Part shown: positions 34,016-42,380 of the stretch, piece after piece
Position numbering within the stretch: position 1 is the first letter of the stretch
How the letters are laid out: each line of letters opens with the position of its first letter
Origin: Microbacterium sp. C5A9
GTDB taxonomy: Bacteria; Actinomycetota; Actinomycetes; Actinomycetales; Microbacteriaceae
Reading direction: 5' to 3'
Assembly (NCBI RefSeq): GCF_022627955.1
Contig: NZ_JABXGD010000009.1
Location: 1-64,000, forward strand
DNA: 64,000 bases
Position numbers and translations under genes: made by a program
Notes under the pieces: model-generated
What the model saw: the letters and a program-made list of their open reading frames with translations, nothing else
The model's database searches: none
What the model was told of the DNA's origin: nothing

Positions 34016-37000
34016 ACCCTGTCACCACGGATGATCAGGTCGTCGGCGACGTAGTAGAGCGCCACGTCGATCTCCTCGAGCGGGACCCCGAACCGCCGGT
34101 GGTAGGCGAGCCGATAGAGCGCCAGCTGCAGCATCCGCTCCTCGCGCTCCTGCGGGGTGCGTGGAGCCTTGCCGGTCTTCCAGTCGACGATCTCGATGCG
34201 CCCCCCGCGGTCCGCTCGACGGTAGACGGCGTCGAGCTTGCAGATGACGATGTTGCCGGCCTCGGACGCACCCGGCGCGTCGGGCACGTCGGCGATCTCG
34301 GTCGGATGCTCGCGCACGATCCCGCTGCCGAGCGCGAAGTCGATCTCGATCTCGACCGCGATGGGCTGCAGCCCTCCCCATTCGCTGCGCTCGAACACGG
34401 CCTGCAGAGTCGACAGGTCCGCGGCGTCCGCGGCGGACACGTCCGCGCCTGCCTCTCCCCAGGACGCGTCCTCCTCATCGAGCTCCCAAAGCGCCTCGTC
34501 GACACGTGCGCCGACGCCCACCAGCTCGCTGCGCCGCTCCACCCAGGCGTGGAACAGCGTGCCCAGGCGGGTCTGCCGGTAGGGCCTCTCCGGCATGGGG
34601 CGCACGATCGAAGACAGAGTGCCGCTGAAATCGGTGACGTAGTCCTTGAACCGCGATGCGGGGACCCTGGTCGGCGGCGGAGCATCGACACCCCGCAGAC
34701 GCGCGGCCCGCTCGGCGAGCAGCCGTGCGAGTTCCGGCGTCGCCACGGGGTCTTCCGCCGCCGCCTCGCGCACGGCCTGCGCCGCGGCCTCCACGACACC
34801 GCGGCGCCCGCCGAGCGGGTCGAGCGGCCACGTCAGCGTCGATCCCGGACCCTCATACGGGTTCTCATCGGGGTCGACCTCACCGATCTCCTCCAGTCCG
34901 CGGACCTCGATCGCCTCGACCAGATAGGGACTCGGCACTCGGGGTGACTTCTGTCCCGCCCAGTGCGCCCCCGTGAGCAGAAGGTCGGTGCGCGCACGGG
35001 TCACGGCGACATAGGCCAGCCGACGCTCCTCCTGCTGCTGATAAGCGCGGTAGGCGTCCTTGAACCGACGGAGCGCGCCGCCCTGCGGATTGGCCTTCGA
35101 GATGCCGCCGGAGAGCGAGGACTGCGCGAGCGCCTGACGCTTCTTGGGATCGGCTTCGTCGCCGATCGCCGCGGCGGGATCCCACTCGAAGCGCGGGAGG
35201 GCATCCCGGTCACCGCGAAGCGCGAACGGCACGACGCCGAATCCGAACCACCCCGACGTGTCGGACACGCGGCTGGGCAGTTCATCGGAGACCAGGCGGA
35301 CGACGGCGACGGCGTCCCATTCGAGACCCTTGGACCCGTGGATGGTGAGCAGCTGCACGACGCCCGGCTCGGGAGGTTCGGGCCTCGGCATCAGCTCGTC
35401 GGTGCTCTCGGCCTTGTCGAGCCAGGCGAGAAGACTCGCGATGGTGCCGCGGTCGTCGGCTGCCAGGAACGCGCGGACCTCGTCGGAGAACGCCCTCAAC
35501 TGGGTGGCGGCGACACGGGCAGGGCCGCGGGTCTCGTTCGCCGCGAGCTCGATGTCGAGCCTGAGCTCGAGCTCGATGAGACGGACCAGCTCGGGAATCG
35601 GCTGCGACGAGGCTCGGCGCAGCCGCTCGAGCATCTCCCCCGCCGCGCGGATGCGCGATCTTCCCTCGGGCGTGATGTCCGCGATGAGGCGATAGTCGTC
35701 CCGCACCGCTCTCACGACGTCGACAGCGTCGATGATGGAGACGGCCTCGTCGGCTCCGCGCGATGACCGCAGTCGTACGCGCACCTCTTCGGGCAGCGGC
35801 ACCATGCCCGTGTCTCGTTCGGAGAGCGTGCGGCCGAGGTCGTACAGCGCTGCCATGTCTGCGACCCCCACCGCGAACCGGGGCCCCGTGAGCAGACGGA
35901 TCAACGCCGACCCTGCGGTGGGGTCGTGGACGGCCCGCAAGGTCGACACGACGTCGACGACCTCCGGAGTGGCGAGGAGTCCGCCGAGCCCGAGGATGCG
36001 ATGGGGAATGCCCTGAGCCGCGAGGGCTGCCGCGAACGTCTGCATGTGCTTCTTCGAGCGGAACAGGATCGCTCCGGTGTGCGGTCGCCCTGCCGACGCC
36101 GAGTCGTGGGCCGCCCGGCGCTCAGCGAACCAGGTCGCGACCTCGTCGGCCTCCGCATCGACGGTGAAGGGGAAGCGCACCTCGACCGCGCCCTCCGCCG
36201 CCCCGGGTCGGGGTTCGAGCGGAGGCACGTCGAGTCCGGGGCGCTGGAGGGGTACGAGGATGCGATTCGCGACGTCGAGGATGCCGGTGTCGTTGCGCCA
36301 GCTCGTCATGAGGCTGTAGGTCTGCGCGCCCTCGCCGGCAGATGCGAAGGCTCCGGAGAACGCGTACAGGTTGTCGGCGCTCGCTCCCCGCCAGCCGTAG
36401 ATCGACTGGTGCGGGTCGCCGACCGCCATGACCGCCGAATCGCGGAAGAGCTCCGCGAGGAACTTCGTCTGGATGACGGAGGTGTCCTGGTACTCGTCGA
36501 GGAGGACGACCCTGTGCTGCTCGCGCAGGTCCGTCCGGACGTCCGGAGCGGATTCGACGATGTCGAAGGCGCCGCCGACCTGGTCCGCGAAATCGAGCAC
36601 TCCGCGTCGGCCCTTCTCGGCGATGTACTCGCGCACGAGCTGCGCCAGCGTGCCCAGACCGAGCAGGTTGCCTGCGGCCTTGTCGACATCGCCGTTGCCC
36701 CGATACGACTCGAAGGCCGCAGCCTGGTCGCGCGCGATACCCACCGCACGGTCGAGGTCGACGCGGTGATCGAGCACGTCACCCGCCAGACGCTGCACCG
36801 CATCGATCACGGTACCCAGCGCGAAGTCGATCTCCTCGAGCTCGGGAAGATCCGAGCGCAGCACGACCTCGCGCGCCAGCATCCAGGATGCCGCCTGGCT
36901 GAGCATCGCCACGTCGGAATCGCGCCCGATGCGCGCGGCATGCTCGCGTACGATGCCGTCGGCGAACGCGTTGTACGTCGAGACCCGTGGCCGGATCATC

Positions 37001-37518
37001 AGGTCCTCGGCCGCGCGTGGGGTCGCCGGATCCCACCCGGTGGAGTAGTGCTCCGCGAGTTCGTCGAGCACCTGCCGGCGCACGACCTCGCGCTGCCGTC
37101 CGGCAGCGGCGGCGTCGACCCGCCCCAGCACGCCGGATGCCACGATCTCGGGCAGGAACGGGAGCAGACCGCGACGACCGTACTCGTCGATGACAGCCAG
37201 GCGAGCGCCGATGCGTTCGGCCAGCTCCCCTGCGGCCTTGCGGGTGAAGGTCAGTCCGAGGATCTCGTCGCGTCGCACATGGCCGTTGGCCACCAGCCAC
37301 ACCACCCGCCCGGACATCGTCTCGGTCTTGCCGCTGCCCGCTCCGGCCACGACCAGTGCGGGCGCGGGCGGCGCCTCGATCACACGCTGCTGCGCGGGAG
37401 TCGGCGAGGGCTGCCCGAGGGCGGCGGCGACGTCCGTCGCCGAGATGCCGAGGGTCCCCGGCCACCGTGCGGGCGCCGCCGGGTCGAGCGCACTCGCCGT
37501 CGTCTCGGACATGGTCAT
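33961..37518 (-). CDS. adnB: AdnB-like helicase-nuclease subunit
   Basis: The 1185-residue protein is a UvrD/Rep-type motor with a C-terminal RecB-like nuclease. Walker A is AGAGSGKT (58-65), motif II is VVLLDEYQDT, motif V is LTIHGSKGLEW, and the nuclease core is EIVDWKTGK with QLALYRLAY near residue 1150. With AdnA it resects double-strand breaks. ATG 37518 overlaps the adnA stop as ATGA. A longer in-frame reading upstream lies wholly inside adnA and is not supported. All motor motifs look intact, consistent with AdnB being the main motor. The last 55 bases overlap the pseudokinase gene. Confidence 0.9.
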   Translation of the reverse strand: MTMSETTASALDPAAPARWPGTLGISATDVAAALGQPSPTPAQQRVIEAPPAPALVVAGAGSGKTETMSGRVVWLVANGHVRRDEILGLTFTRKAAGELAERIGARLAVIDEYGRRGLLPFLPEIVASGVLGRVDAAAAGRQREVVRRQVLDELAEHYSTGWDPATPRAAEDLMIRPRVSTYNAFADGIVREHAARIGRDSDVAMLSQAASWMLAREVVLRSDLPELEEIDFALGTVIDAVQRLAGDVLDHRVDLDRAVGIARDQAAAFESYRGNGDVDKAAGNLLGLGTLAQLVREYIAEKGRRGVLDFADQVGGAFDIVESAPDVRTDLREQHRVVLLDEYQDTSVIQTKFLAELFRDSAVMAVGDPHQSIYGWRGASADNLYAFSGAFASAGEGAQTYSLMTSWRNDTGILDVANRILVPLQRPGLDVPPLEPRPGAAEGAVEVRFPFTVDAEADEVATWFAERRAAHDSASAGRPHTGAILFRSKKHMQTFAAALAAQGIPHRILGLGGLLATPEVVDVVSTLRAVHDPTAGSALIRLLTGPRFAVGVADMAALYDLGRTLSERDTGMVPLPEEVRVRLRSSRGADEAVSIIDAVDVVRAVRDDYRLIADITPEGRSRIRAAGEMLERLRRASSQPIPELVRLIELELRLDIELAANETRGPARVAATQLRAFSDEVRAFLAADDRGTIASLLAWLDKAESTDELMPRPEPPEPGVVQLLTIHGSKGLEWDAVAVVRLVSDELPSRVSDTSGWFGFGVVPFALRGDRDALPRFEWDPAAAIGDEADPKKRQALAQSSLSGGISKANPQGGALRRFKDAYRAYQQQEERRLAYVAVTRARTDLLLTGAHWAGQKSPRVPSPYLVEAIEVRGLEEIGEVDPDENPYEGPGSTLTWPLDPLGGRRGVVEAAAQAVREAAAEDPVATPELARLLAERAARLRGVDAPPPTRVPASRFKDYVTDFSGTLSSIVRPMPERPYRQTRLGTLFHAWVERRSELVGVGARVDEALWELDEEDASWGEAGADVSAADAADLSTLQAVFERSEWGGLQPIAVEIEIDFALGSGIVREHPTEIADVPDAPGASEAGNIVICKLDAVYRRADRGGRIEIVDWKTGKAPRTPQEREERMLQLALYRLAYHRRFGVPLEEIDVALYYVADDLIIRGDRVYSELELFQRWSAARAAR

Positions 37519-40500
37519 GCGCTCACCGCCGGGACCGTGTGGATACGGCACGGATTCACCCGCCGCTGAGTGTCGGCGCAGTGCGACTCGACCTGCGCCG
37601 TGAAGCTGGACGCCGACATGCCCCGCGCCGCCTCGCCCACTCGTCGGAGGAACGCCTCCCGCGAATCGTGGTCGAGAGTGTGCTGGTGCGCGACCCGATA
37701 GTCGCTCTTCGCGAGGGTCTTCGACACGATCACGAGGCGTGCGCCCGCGAGAGCGTCGGCCGACGCGCCTTGCACGAGCCCCTGCTGCACCGCCACCTGA
37801 TACGCGGCGAGCTGCGCGTGTTCGACGACGCCGGAGTCCGATTCCGGATCGGTCCTGCCGGTCTTGAGATCGACCACGACGACACGCTCCCTCTGGGCCG
37901 CTGCGGCATCGCCCCCGCCGATCGGCTGCCACCGCTGTCCCCGGGCATGCGGGTGATCGCCCGCGCCGGGCGGATACAGCTCGACTCGGTCGATGAACCC
38001 GTGGATGACGGCCTGGTTCGCGGTGTCGTCGCCGACCGGGCGCACGCGGTCTTCGCCGGCGGTCTCGGCATCGGAGACGTCGACGGCGAACCGGAACTCC
38101 ACCTCGCTCGCGAGCTCACGTCCGCCGTCGCGGCGCACGTCGCCGAGATACGTGTGCAGTCGATCGATGAAGGTGTCTGCGCGGCGTCGCTCCTTGCGAC
38201 CGATCCACTCGGTCTCGAAGTCCAGCTCGGGCCAGTGCTCGGCGACGACCGCCCGCATCCGCTCGAGATCGCCGTCGGGGACCCTCTCCATCGCCTCGTG
38301 GACGATCGTCCCGATGCCCGCCGTCGGCGGCATCACCGTGTCGCCGCCCAACGCGGACACCGCCCAGTTGAGGCCGCACTCCTCGAACGACTCCATCTTC
38401 GACGGAGACACCCGCGCCCCCTCGGTCGCGAGGTCGCGCAGGGCGGCATCCGTCGAGGGCGGGGTCACGCCGTACCAGTCGTCCGGGTCGGCGCCCGGAA
38501 CGCCTTCGTGCGCCAGCACCGCGAGCTGCGCGGCGGCGTGCGCACGCGCGGCCTGCGACGACGACGTCGTGAGCACTCGGCGGTGTCGGGCGACGAGCCC
38601 CCGCAGCGTGAGCGGATGGTCCGCGGAGGCGTGATGCTCGGGCGGGTCCGGGGGCGGGAGGAAGGAGAAGAACGGGCTCGGGGTCATGTCGTCGTCGTCG
38701 ACCGCGGTGATGAGCAGCCGTCGCCGGGCACGGGAGATCGCGCGGACGAACAGCCGCAGCTCGTCGTGCAACGCGGCGCGTCGTCGATCGAGCGCAGCCG
38801 GCGGCTCTTCGGGCACGCCGGTGCGACGGGCCAGCACGGCATCGGCGAGACGCCAGGTCTGGAGCATCCCTCCGCGCAGGCGGACGTTCGGCCAGACTCC
38901 GTCCTGCACCCCGGCCACCACGACGGCGTCGAACTCGGTGCCGAGCGCCGTCGCGGGGGTGAGCAGTGTCACCCGCGCCGGCCGGTCGGGACTCGACAGC
39001 GAGTCCTCGGGCACCTCGCTGTCGAGGACATCGCGGACGAACACCTCGGGCCGCTCGTTCGGCGTGCGCTCGACGAACCTCTTGGCCGCACCGAACAGCG
39101 ACACGAGAGCATCCAGCGCCCTCGCCGTCTCGGCGCCGCTCGCCTGGAGCGACATCTCTCGCCAGGCGACCTGCAGCCGGCGACCGTCGACGGCGCGAGA
39201 CGCGTCCCACACCCGCCACAGGAGATCGTGGATCGTCTCCCCCGCATCGGCGGCGCGCGCCACGGCGGCGACCGTCTCGGCGAAGCGTGCGGCCGTGCGA
39301 GACTCCTGCGCGTCGATGAGGGTGAAATGGTCAGGGGCGGTGAGTGCCTGACGCAGGAGCTCCCTGGCCGGGGTGGATCCGCCGTGCTCGAGTTCGATGT
39401 GCCGCAGCCGCGCACGCAGCCGTCGAAGGCCGATCGCGTCCATGCCGCCGAAGGGAGTGCGCAGCGCCTCCTCCCAGTCAGAGGATTCGCGCTCGTCGGC
39501 GGGCGTCAGGCCCAGCCGGACGATGCCCACGATGTCTCGCACGACGGATTCGCTGCCGAGCGGTCGCTGCACACCGGCGGCACGTGTGGGGATCTCCCTC
39601 GCGGCCAGCTCCGCCTCGAGCTGCGACACCTGACGGGTGTCATGCGCGATGACGGCCATGCGGTCCCACGGCACCTGATCGGAGAGATGCCACTCGCGCA
39701 TGACGCCTGCGATGCGGTCGAGCTCCTCATACGGCGACGGCGCGATGAAGGTCCCGACGTTCGCGTCGACGTCGTCCGCATCGAGCACGACCGGAGCCCG
39801 ACGGTGGTCGACCCGGCCGGATGCCCCGATGGCCTGTGTGACGGTGCGGGTGAGCGCGGTGAGCGCCGGCGACTGACGATGCGGCTCGTCGAGGACGTGG
39901 ACCTCGCCGAGCGCGGCGGCGAGCTGCGAGAACAGCTCGGGGCTCGCTCCGCGGAAGGCGCCGGAGGAGATGTCGGGGTCGCCGAACGCGAGCACCGCGA
40001 CGCCGCGGTCGCGGAGCGCCCTGACCACCGCGATCCCGCCCCTGGTCAGCTCCTGCGCGTCGTCGAGCAGCACGGCCTTCAGATCGGAGAGGACTCCGAG
40101 CGCGGCGTCGTCTGCGGTGCGCAGCACCTCCCGTGCTTCGGTGAGCAGATCGGCGGCGTCGCGGTGCGCGGCGCGCGCCTGGTCGAGGACCGACCGGTAC
40201 TCCACCAGGAAGTCCGCCACGGCCGACCACGCCGGATCCCCCGCGGCCCGCAGCTCGTCGGGGTGCACGCCGAGCTCGGCGCATTCCGCGATGAACGCGC
40301 GGAGCTCGGAGCGGAATCCCTTGGACGCGCGCACCGCAGGGCTCAGCGCGTCGGGCCAGGAGATCACGCCGTCTTCGGCATCGCCCTCGAGCAGGTCGGC
40401 GATGAGGCGGTCCTGATCGGCTCCGGTGAGCAGAGCAGGTGGTTCCTCGCCGTCTCGCACCATCGCGCCGCGAACGACCTGGAAGGCGAAGGACCCGAGC

Positions 40501-40748
40501 GATCGCGCCAGCGGCCCCGGCGTCGCCTGAGCGGTCCGCACTCCGATGCGGTCACGCAGCGCCGTCGCCGCCTGACGACTCGGGGTCAGCACGAGGACCT
40601 CTTCGGGCCGAAGGCCTGCGACGTCGAGCAGGTGCACCACGCGCTCGGTGAGCGTGCGCGTCTTCCCCGTTCCCGGCCCGCCGATGATGACCCCGGATGC
40701 CGAGACGTCGGCCCCGATCACGGCTCTCTGGGCGGCGTCCTGCGTCAT
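37515..40748 (-). CDS. adnA: AdnA-like helicase-nuclease subunit
   Basis: The 1077-residue partner has Walker A GGPGTGKT (23-30), an N-terminal Q-motif-like DAAQRAV and a C-terminal nuclease core VVVVDLKTGR followed by QLAAYQVAV. Motif II reads AVLLDDAQEL instead of the usual DExQ, in line with a secondary motor role known for mycobacterial AdnA. The start is ATG 40748 or ATG 40778. GGAGG lies only two bases before the former, which is tight, and the latter has only a weak ribosome-binding site. The adnA-adnB order and four-base overlap match Rv3202c-Rv3201c. Confidence 0.88.
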   Translation of the reverse strand: MTQDAAQRAVIGADVSASGVIIGGPGTGKTRTLTERVVHLLDVAGLRPEEVLVLTPSRQAATALRDRIGVRTAQATPGPLARSLGSFAFQVVRGAMVRDGEEPPALLTGADQDRLIADLLEGDAEDGVISWPDALSPAVRASKGFRSELRAFIAECAELGVHPDELRAAGDPAWSAVADFLVEYRSVLDQARAAHRDAADLLTEAREVLRTADDAALGVLSDLKAVLLDDAQELTRGGIAVVRALRDRGVAVLAFGDPDISSGAFRGASPELFSQLAAALGEVHVLDEPHRQSPALTALTRTVTQAIGASGRVDHRRAPVVLDADDVDANVGTFIAPSPYEELDRIAGVMREWHLSDQVPWDRMAVIAHDTRQVSQLEAELAAREIPTRAAGVQRPLGSESVVRDIVGIVRLGLTPADERESSDWEEALRTPFGGMDAIGLRRLRARLRHIELEHGGSTPARELLRQALTAPDHFTLIDAQESRTAARFAETVAAVARAADAGETIHDLLWRVWDASRAVDGRRLQVAWREMSLQASGAETARALDALVSLFGAAKRFVERTPNERPEVFVRDVLDSEVPEDSLSSPDRPARVTLLTPATALGTEFDAVVVAGVQDGVWPNVRLRGGMLQTWRLADAVLARRTGVPEEPPAALDRRRAALHDELRLFVRAISRARRRLLITAVDDDDMTPSPFFSFLPPPDPPEHHASADHPLTLRGLVARHRRVLTTSSSQAARAHAAAQLAVLAHEGVPGADPDDWYGVTPPSTDAALRDLATEGARVSPSKMESFEECGLNWAVSALGGDTVMPPTAGIGTIVHEAMERVPDGDLERMRAVVAEHWPELDFETEWIGRKERRRADTFIDRLHTYLGDVRRDGGRELASEVEFRFAVDVSDAETAGEDRVRPVGDDTANQAVIHGFIDRVELYPPGAGDHPHARGQRWQPIGGGDAAAAQRERVVVVDLKTGRTDPESDSGVVEHAQLAAYQVAVQQGLVQGASADALAGARLVIVSKTLAKSDYRVAHQHTLDHDSREAFLRRVGEAARGMSASSFTAQVESHCADTQRRVNPCRIHTVPAVSA

Positions 40749-40960
40749 ACCCTCCACGCTACTGCGACGGACCGACATCGCCGGTTCCGGGCCCCGGCCG
40801 GCCGTCACCCGTCGCCTCCCCCGCTCTGTGCGCTCAGGGCGAAACCGAGCCTCCGCCCCGATCCCTCCCTGTGCGCCCGGGGTAGAGTTGGGCGCATCGG
40901 TCGCCGGTCTTGGCCGACCGAGCACTGCACCGTCTACGGGACAAACACACAGGAGTACGC

Positions 40961-41185
40961 GTGGAAATCCGCATCGGCATCATCAACACCGGCCGCGAGC
41001 TCAGCTTCGAGACCGCCGCGACGGCGGACGAGGTCCGCACCCAGGTCTCCACCGCGCTCGAGCAGAACACCTCGCACCTGAACTTCGCCGATGTGAAGGG
41101 CAACTCCTACGTCGTCCCCACCGCGAACCTGGCCTACATCGAGCTCGGCACCGAAGAGTCGCGTCGAGTCGGTTTCTTCGCCTGA
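40961..41185 (+). CDS. DUF3107 family protein (TB9.4-like)
   Basis: The 74-residue cytoplasmic protein begins MEIRIGIINTGRELSFET and ends RRVGFFA, the hallmarks of DUF3107, whose role is unknown. GTG 40961 has AGGAG (40951-40955) at ideal distance. A TAGAGT at 40883-40888 would give a leader of about 66 bases. It is seven bases upstream of a small membrane-protein gene. The neighbourhood (DUF3107, ferritin-like, DEAD-box helicase) matches Rv3208A to Rv3211 as I remember it. Confidence 0.9.
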   Translation: MEIRIGIINTGRELSFETAATADEVRTQVSTALEQNTSHLNFADVKGNSYVVPTANLAYIELGTEESRRVGFFA

Positions 41186-41192
41186 CCCGACC

Positions 41193-41480
41193 ATGTACAT
41201 CCTCCTCGCGCTCATCGGCGCGTGCGCGCTCGGCATCGCCGTCCACTTCGCGATCGGCGGTCGCGAGCTCCGCGGAGTGGCGGTGACCCCGGCCATCGCG
41301 ACCGCGGCGGCCGCGGTCCTCTACACCGGGCTGCAGTGGCTCGGCGTGGGCGAGGACAGCGTGTGGCTGTGGCTGACGAGCATCCTCGGATCCGTCGTCA
41401 TCGCCGCGGCGGCCACCGTGGCCATCGTCGTCCTCCGGCGCCGGTCCGACGCCGCCGCCCGGGCAGCGCTCGGGATCTGA
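41193..41480 (+). CDS. Small three-helix membrane protein
   Basis: The 95-residue protein has three likely membrane helices (about 2-22, 31-50 and 58-82) and a basic C-terminal tail, VLRRRSDAAARAALGI. I do not recognise a family. Only seven bases separate it from DUF3107, so the two are probably one transcript. It converges on the ferritin-like gene with a 12-base gap. Confidence 0.75.
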   Translation: MYILLALIGACALGIAVHFAIGGRELRGVAVTPAIATAAAAVLYTGLQWLGVGEDSVWLWLTSILGSVVIAAAATVAIVVLRRRSDAAARAALGI

Positions 41481-41492
41481 GTACGCCGCCTC

Positions 41493-42212
41493 TCAGGAGG
41501 CGAGGCCCATCGCATCCATACGACGGGCGTGCGCGCCCATGAGCTCCGTGTACACGAGCTCGACGCGATCCTCGCTCATGGCGGCCAGCTCGGGCTGGCG
41601 CAGTGCCGAACGGCAGACGAGGATCGTGTCGCCGACGAGTCGACGGGCCCACATCGAGAGAAGCGAGCGCCATTCGCCGTCGCCGTCGCCGTCGATGGTC
41701 TCCTGGATGATCGCGACGATCTCGTGGCGCGCGTCGTCCTCGCTGAGGATCGCGGCGACCTTCTCGCCCGTGTCTCCGTAGCTCGAGGCGAGCGCGAAGT
41801 AGAAGTCGTCGAGCATCCCCGCCGTGATGTAGACGGCGAGAAGGGTCTCGCGGGGCCGCGCACCGATCGTCTTGCGACGGAAGGCGTCGAGGTTCTCCCG
41901 GAACGGGAGCATGAGCTGGGTCGGATCGTCGCCGCGCTCGGCGATCAGCTCGACGATCGCGCGGTGCTTGGTGAGGGCCGCACCCGCCGCGCGCGACAAC
42001 GACTCCTTCTCGGAGAGCTCCGGTGTCGCGCGGATCAGCCGCGTGAGCGTCTCGAAGTAGCCGAGCTGCAGGTAGGCCGCCTGCCCGAGGAAGCGAGTGA
42101 GTTCGGGGGCGAGCTCGGCGAAGTCCACGCGCGTCGCGGTGCCCTGCTCGCCACGACTGCGCAGCGCCAGTGTGCGCCGCGGCGTCCTCCGCTTCCAGAA
42201 CCAGTTGACCAC
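41493..42212 (-). CDS. Ferritin-like fold protein
   Basis: The 239-residue all-helical protein corresponds to the actinobacterial ferritin-like family adjacent to rhlE. Acidic/histidine positions that might bind metal occur in YFETLTRLI, DDFYFALASSYGD and EDDARHEIVAIIQE, but I cannot identify a complete diiron site. The function is unknown. The GTG start at 42212 is six bases after TAGTGT on the minus strand, a leaderless promoter. Confidence 0.75.
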   Translation of the reverse strand: MVNWFWKRRTPRRTLALRSRGEQGTATRVDFAELAPELTRFLGQAAYLQLGYFETLTRLIRATPELSEKESLSRAAGAALTKHRAIVELIAERGDDPTQLMLPFRENLDAFRRKTIGARPRETLLAVYITAGMLDDFYFALASSYGDTGEKVAAILSEDDARHEIVAIIQETIDGDGDGEWRSLLSMWARRLVGDTILVCRSALRQPELAAMSEDRVELVYTELMGAHARRMDAMGLAS

Positions 42213-42218
42213 GGGTTC

Positions 42219-42224
42219 ACACTA
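42219..42224 (-). promoter_or_regulatory. Leaderless -10 element of the ferritin-like gene
   Basis: TAGTGT on the minus strand lies six bases before GTG 42212. Confidence 0.6.
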
Positions 42225-42267
42225 CCCGGGACGGCGAGCACTTCCCGGCGTTCGCGACGCGCTCGGG

Positions 42268-42300
42268 TAGGCTGTCGGTGTCCCCGCCGTCGGAGCGGGG
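42268..42300 (+). promoter_or_regulatory. Promoter and leader hairpin of the RhlE-type helicase
   Basis: TAGGCT (42268-42273) is a likely -10, giving a leader of about 100 bases. The leader begins with a hairpin pairing CCCCGC (42282-42287) and GCGGGG (42295-42300). A long structured leader is unlike most genes in this window. Confidence 0.5.
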
Positions 42301-42380
42301 CCCGCGCCTGTGGCACATGAGACGGCGTGGATCCGTGAAACAGGGCGATCATCGAAGGTCGCCGGACAGGCATCTGAACA

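Noticed and set aside
37356..41081. Open plus-strand frame of about 1240 codons opposite adnA and the start of adnB
   Set aside because: It is antisense to two clear helicase-nuclease genes, is Arg/Gly/His-rich with no domain, and arises from high GC at third codon positions. Only its last part overlaps a real gene (DUF3107), in another frame.
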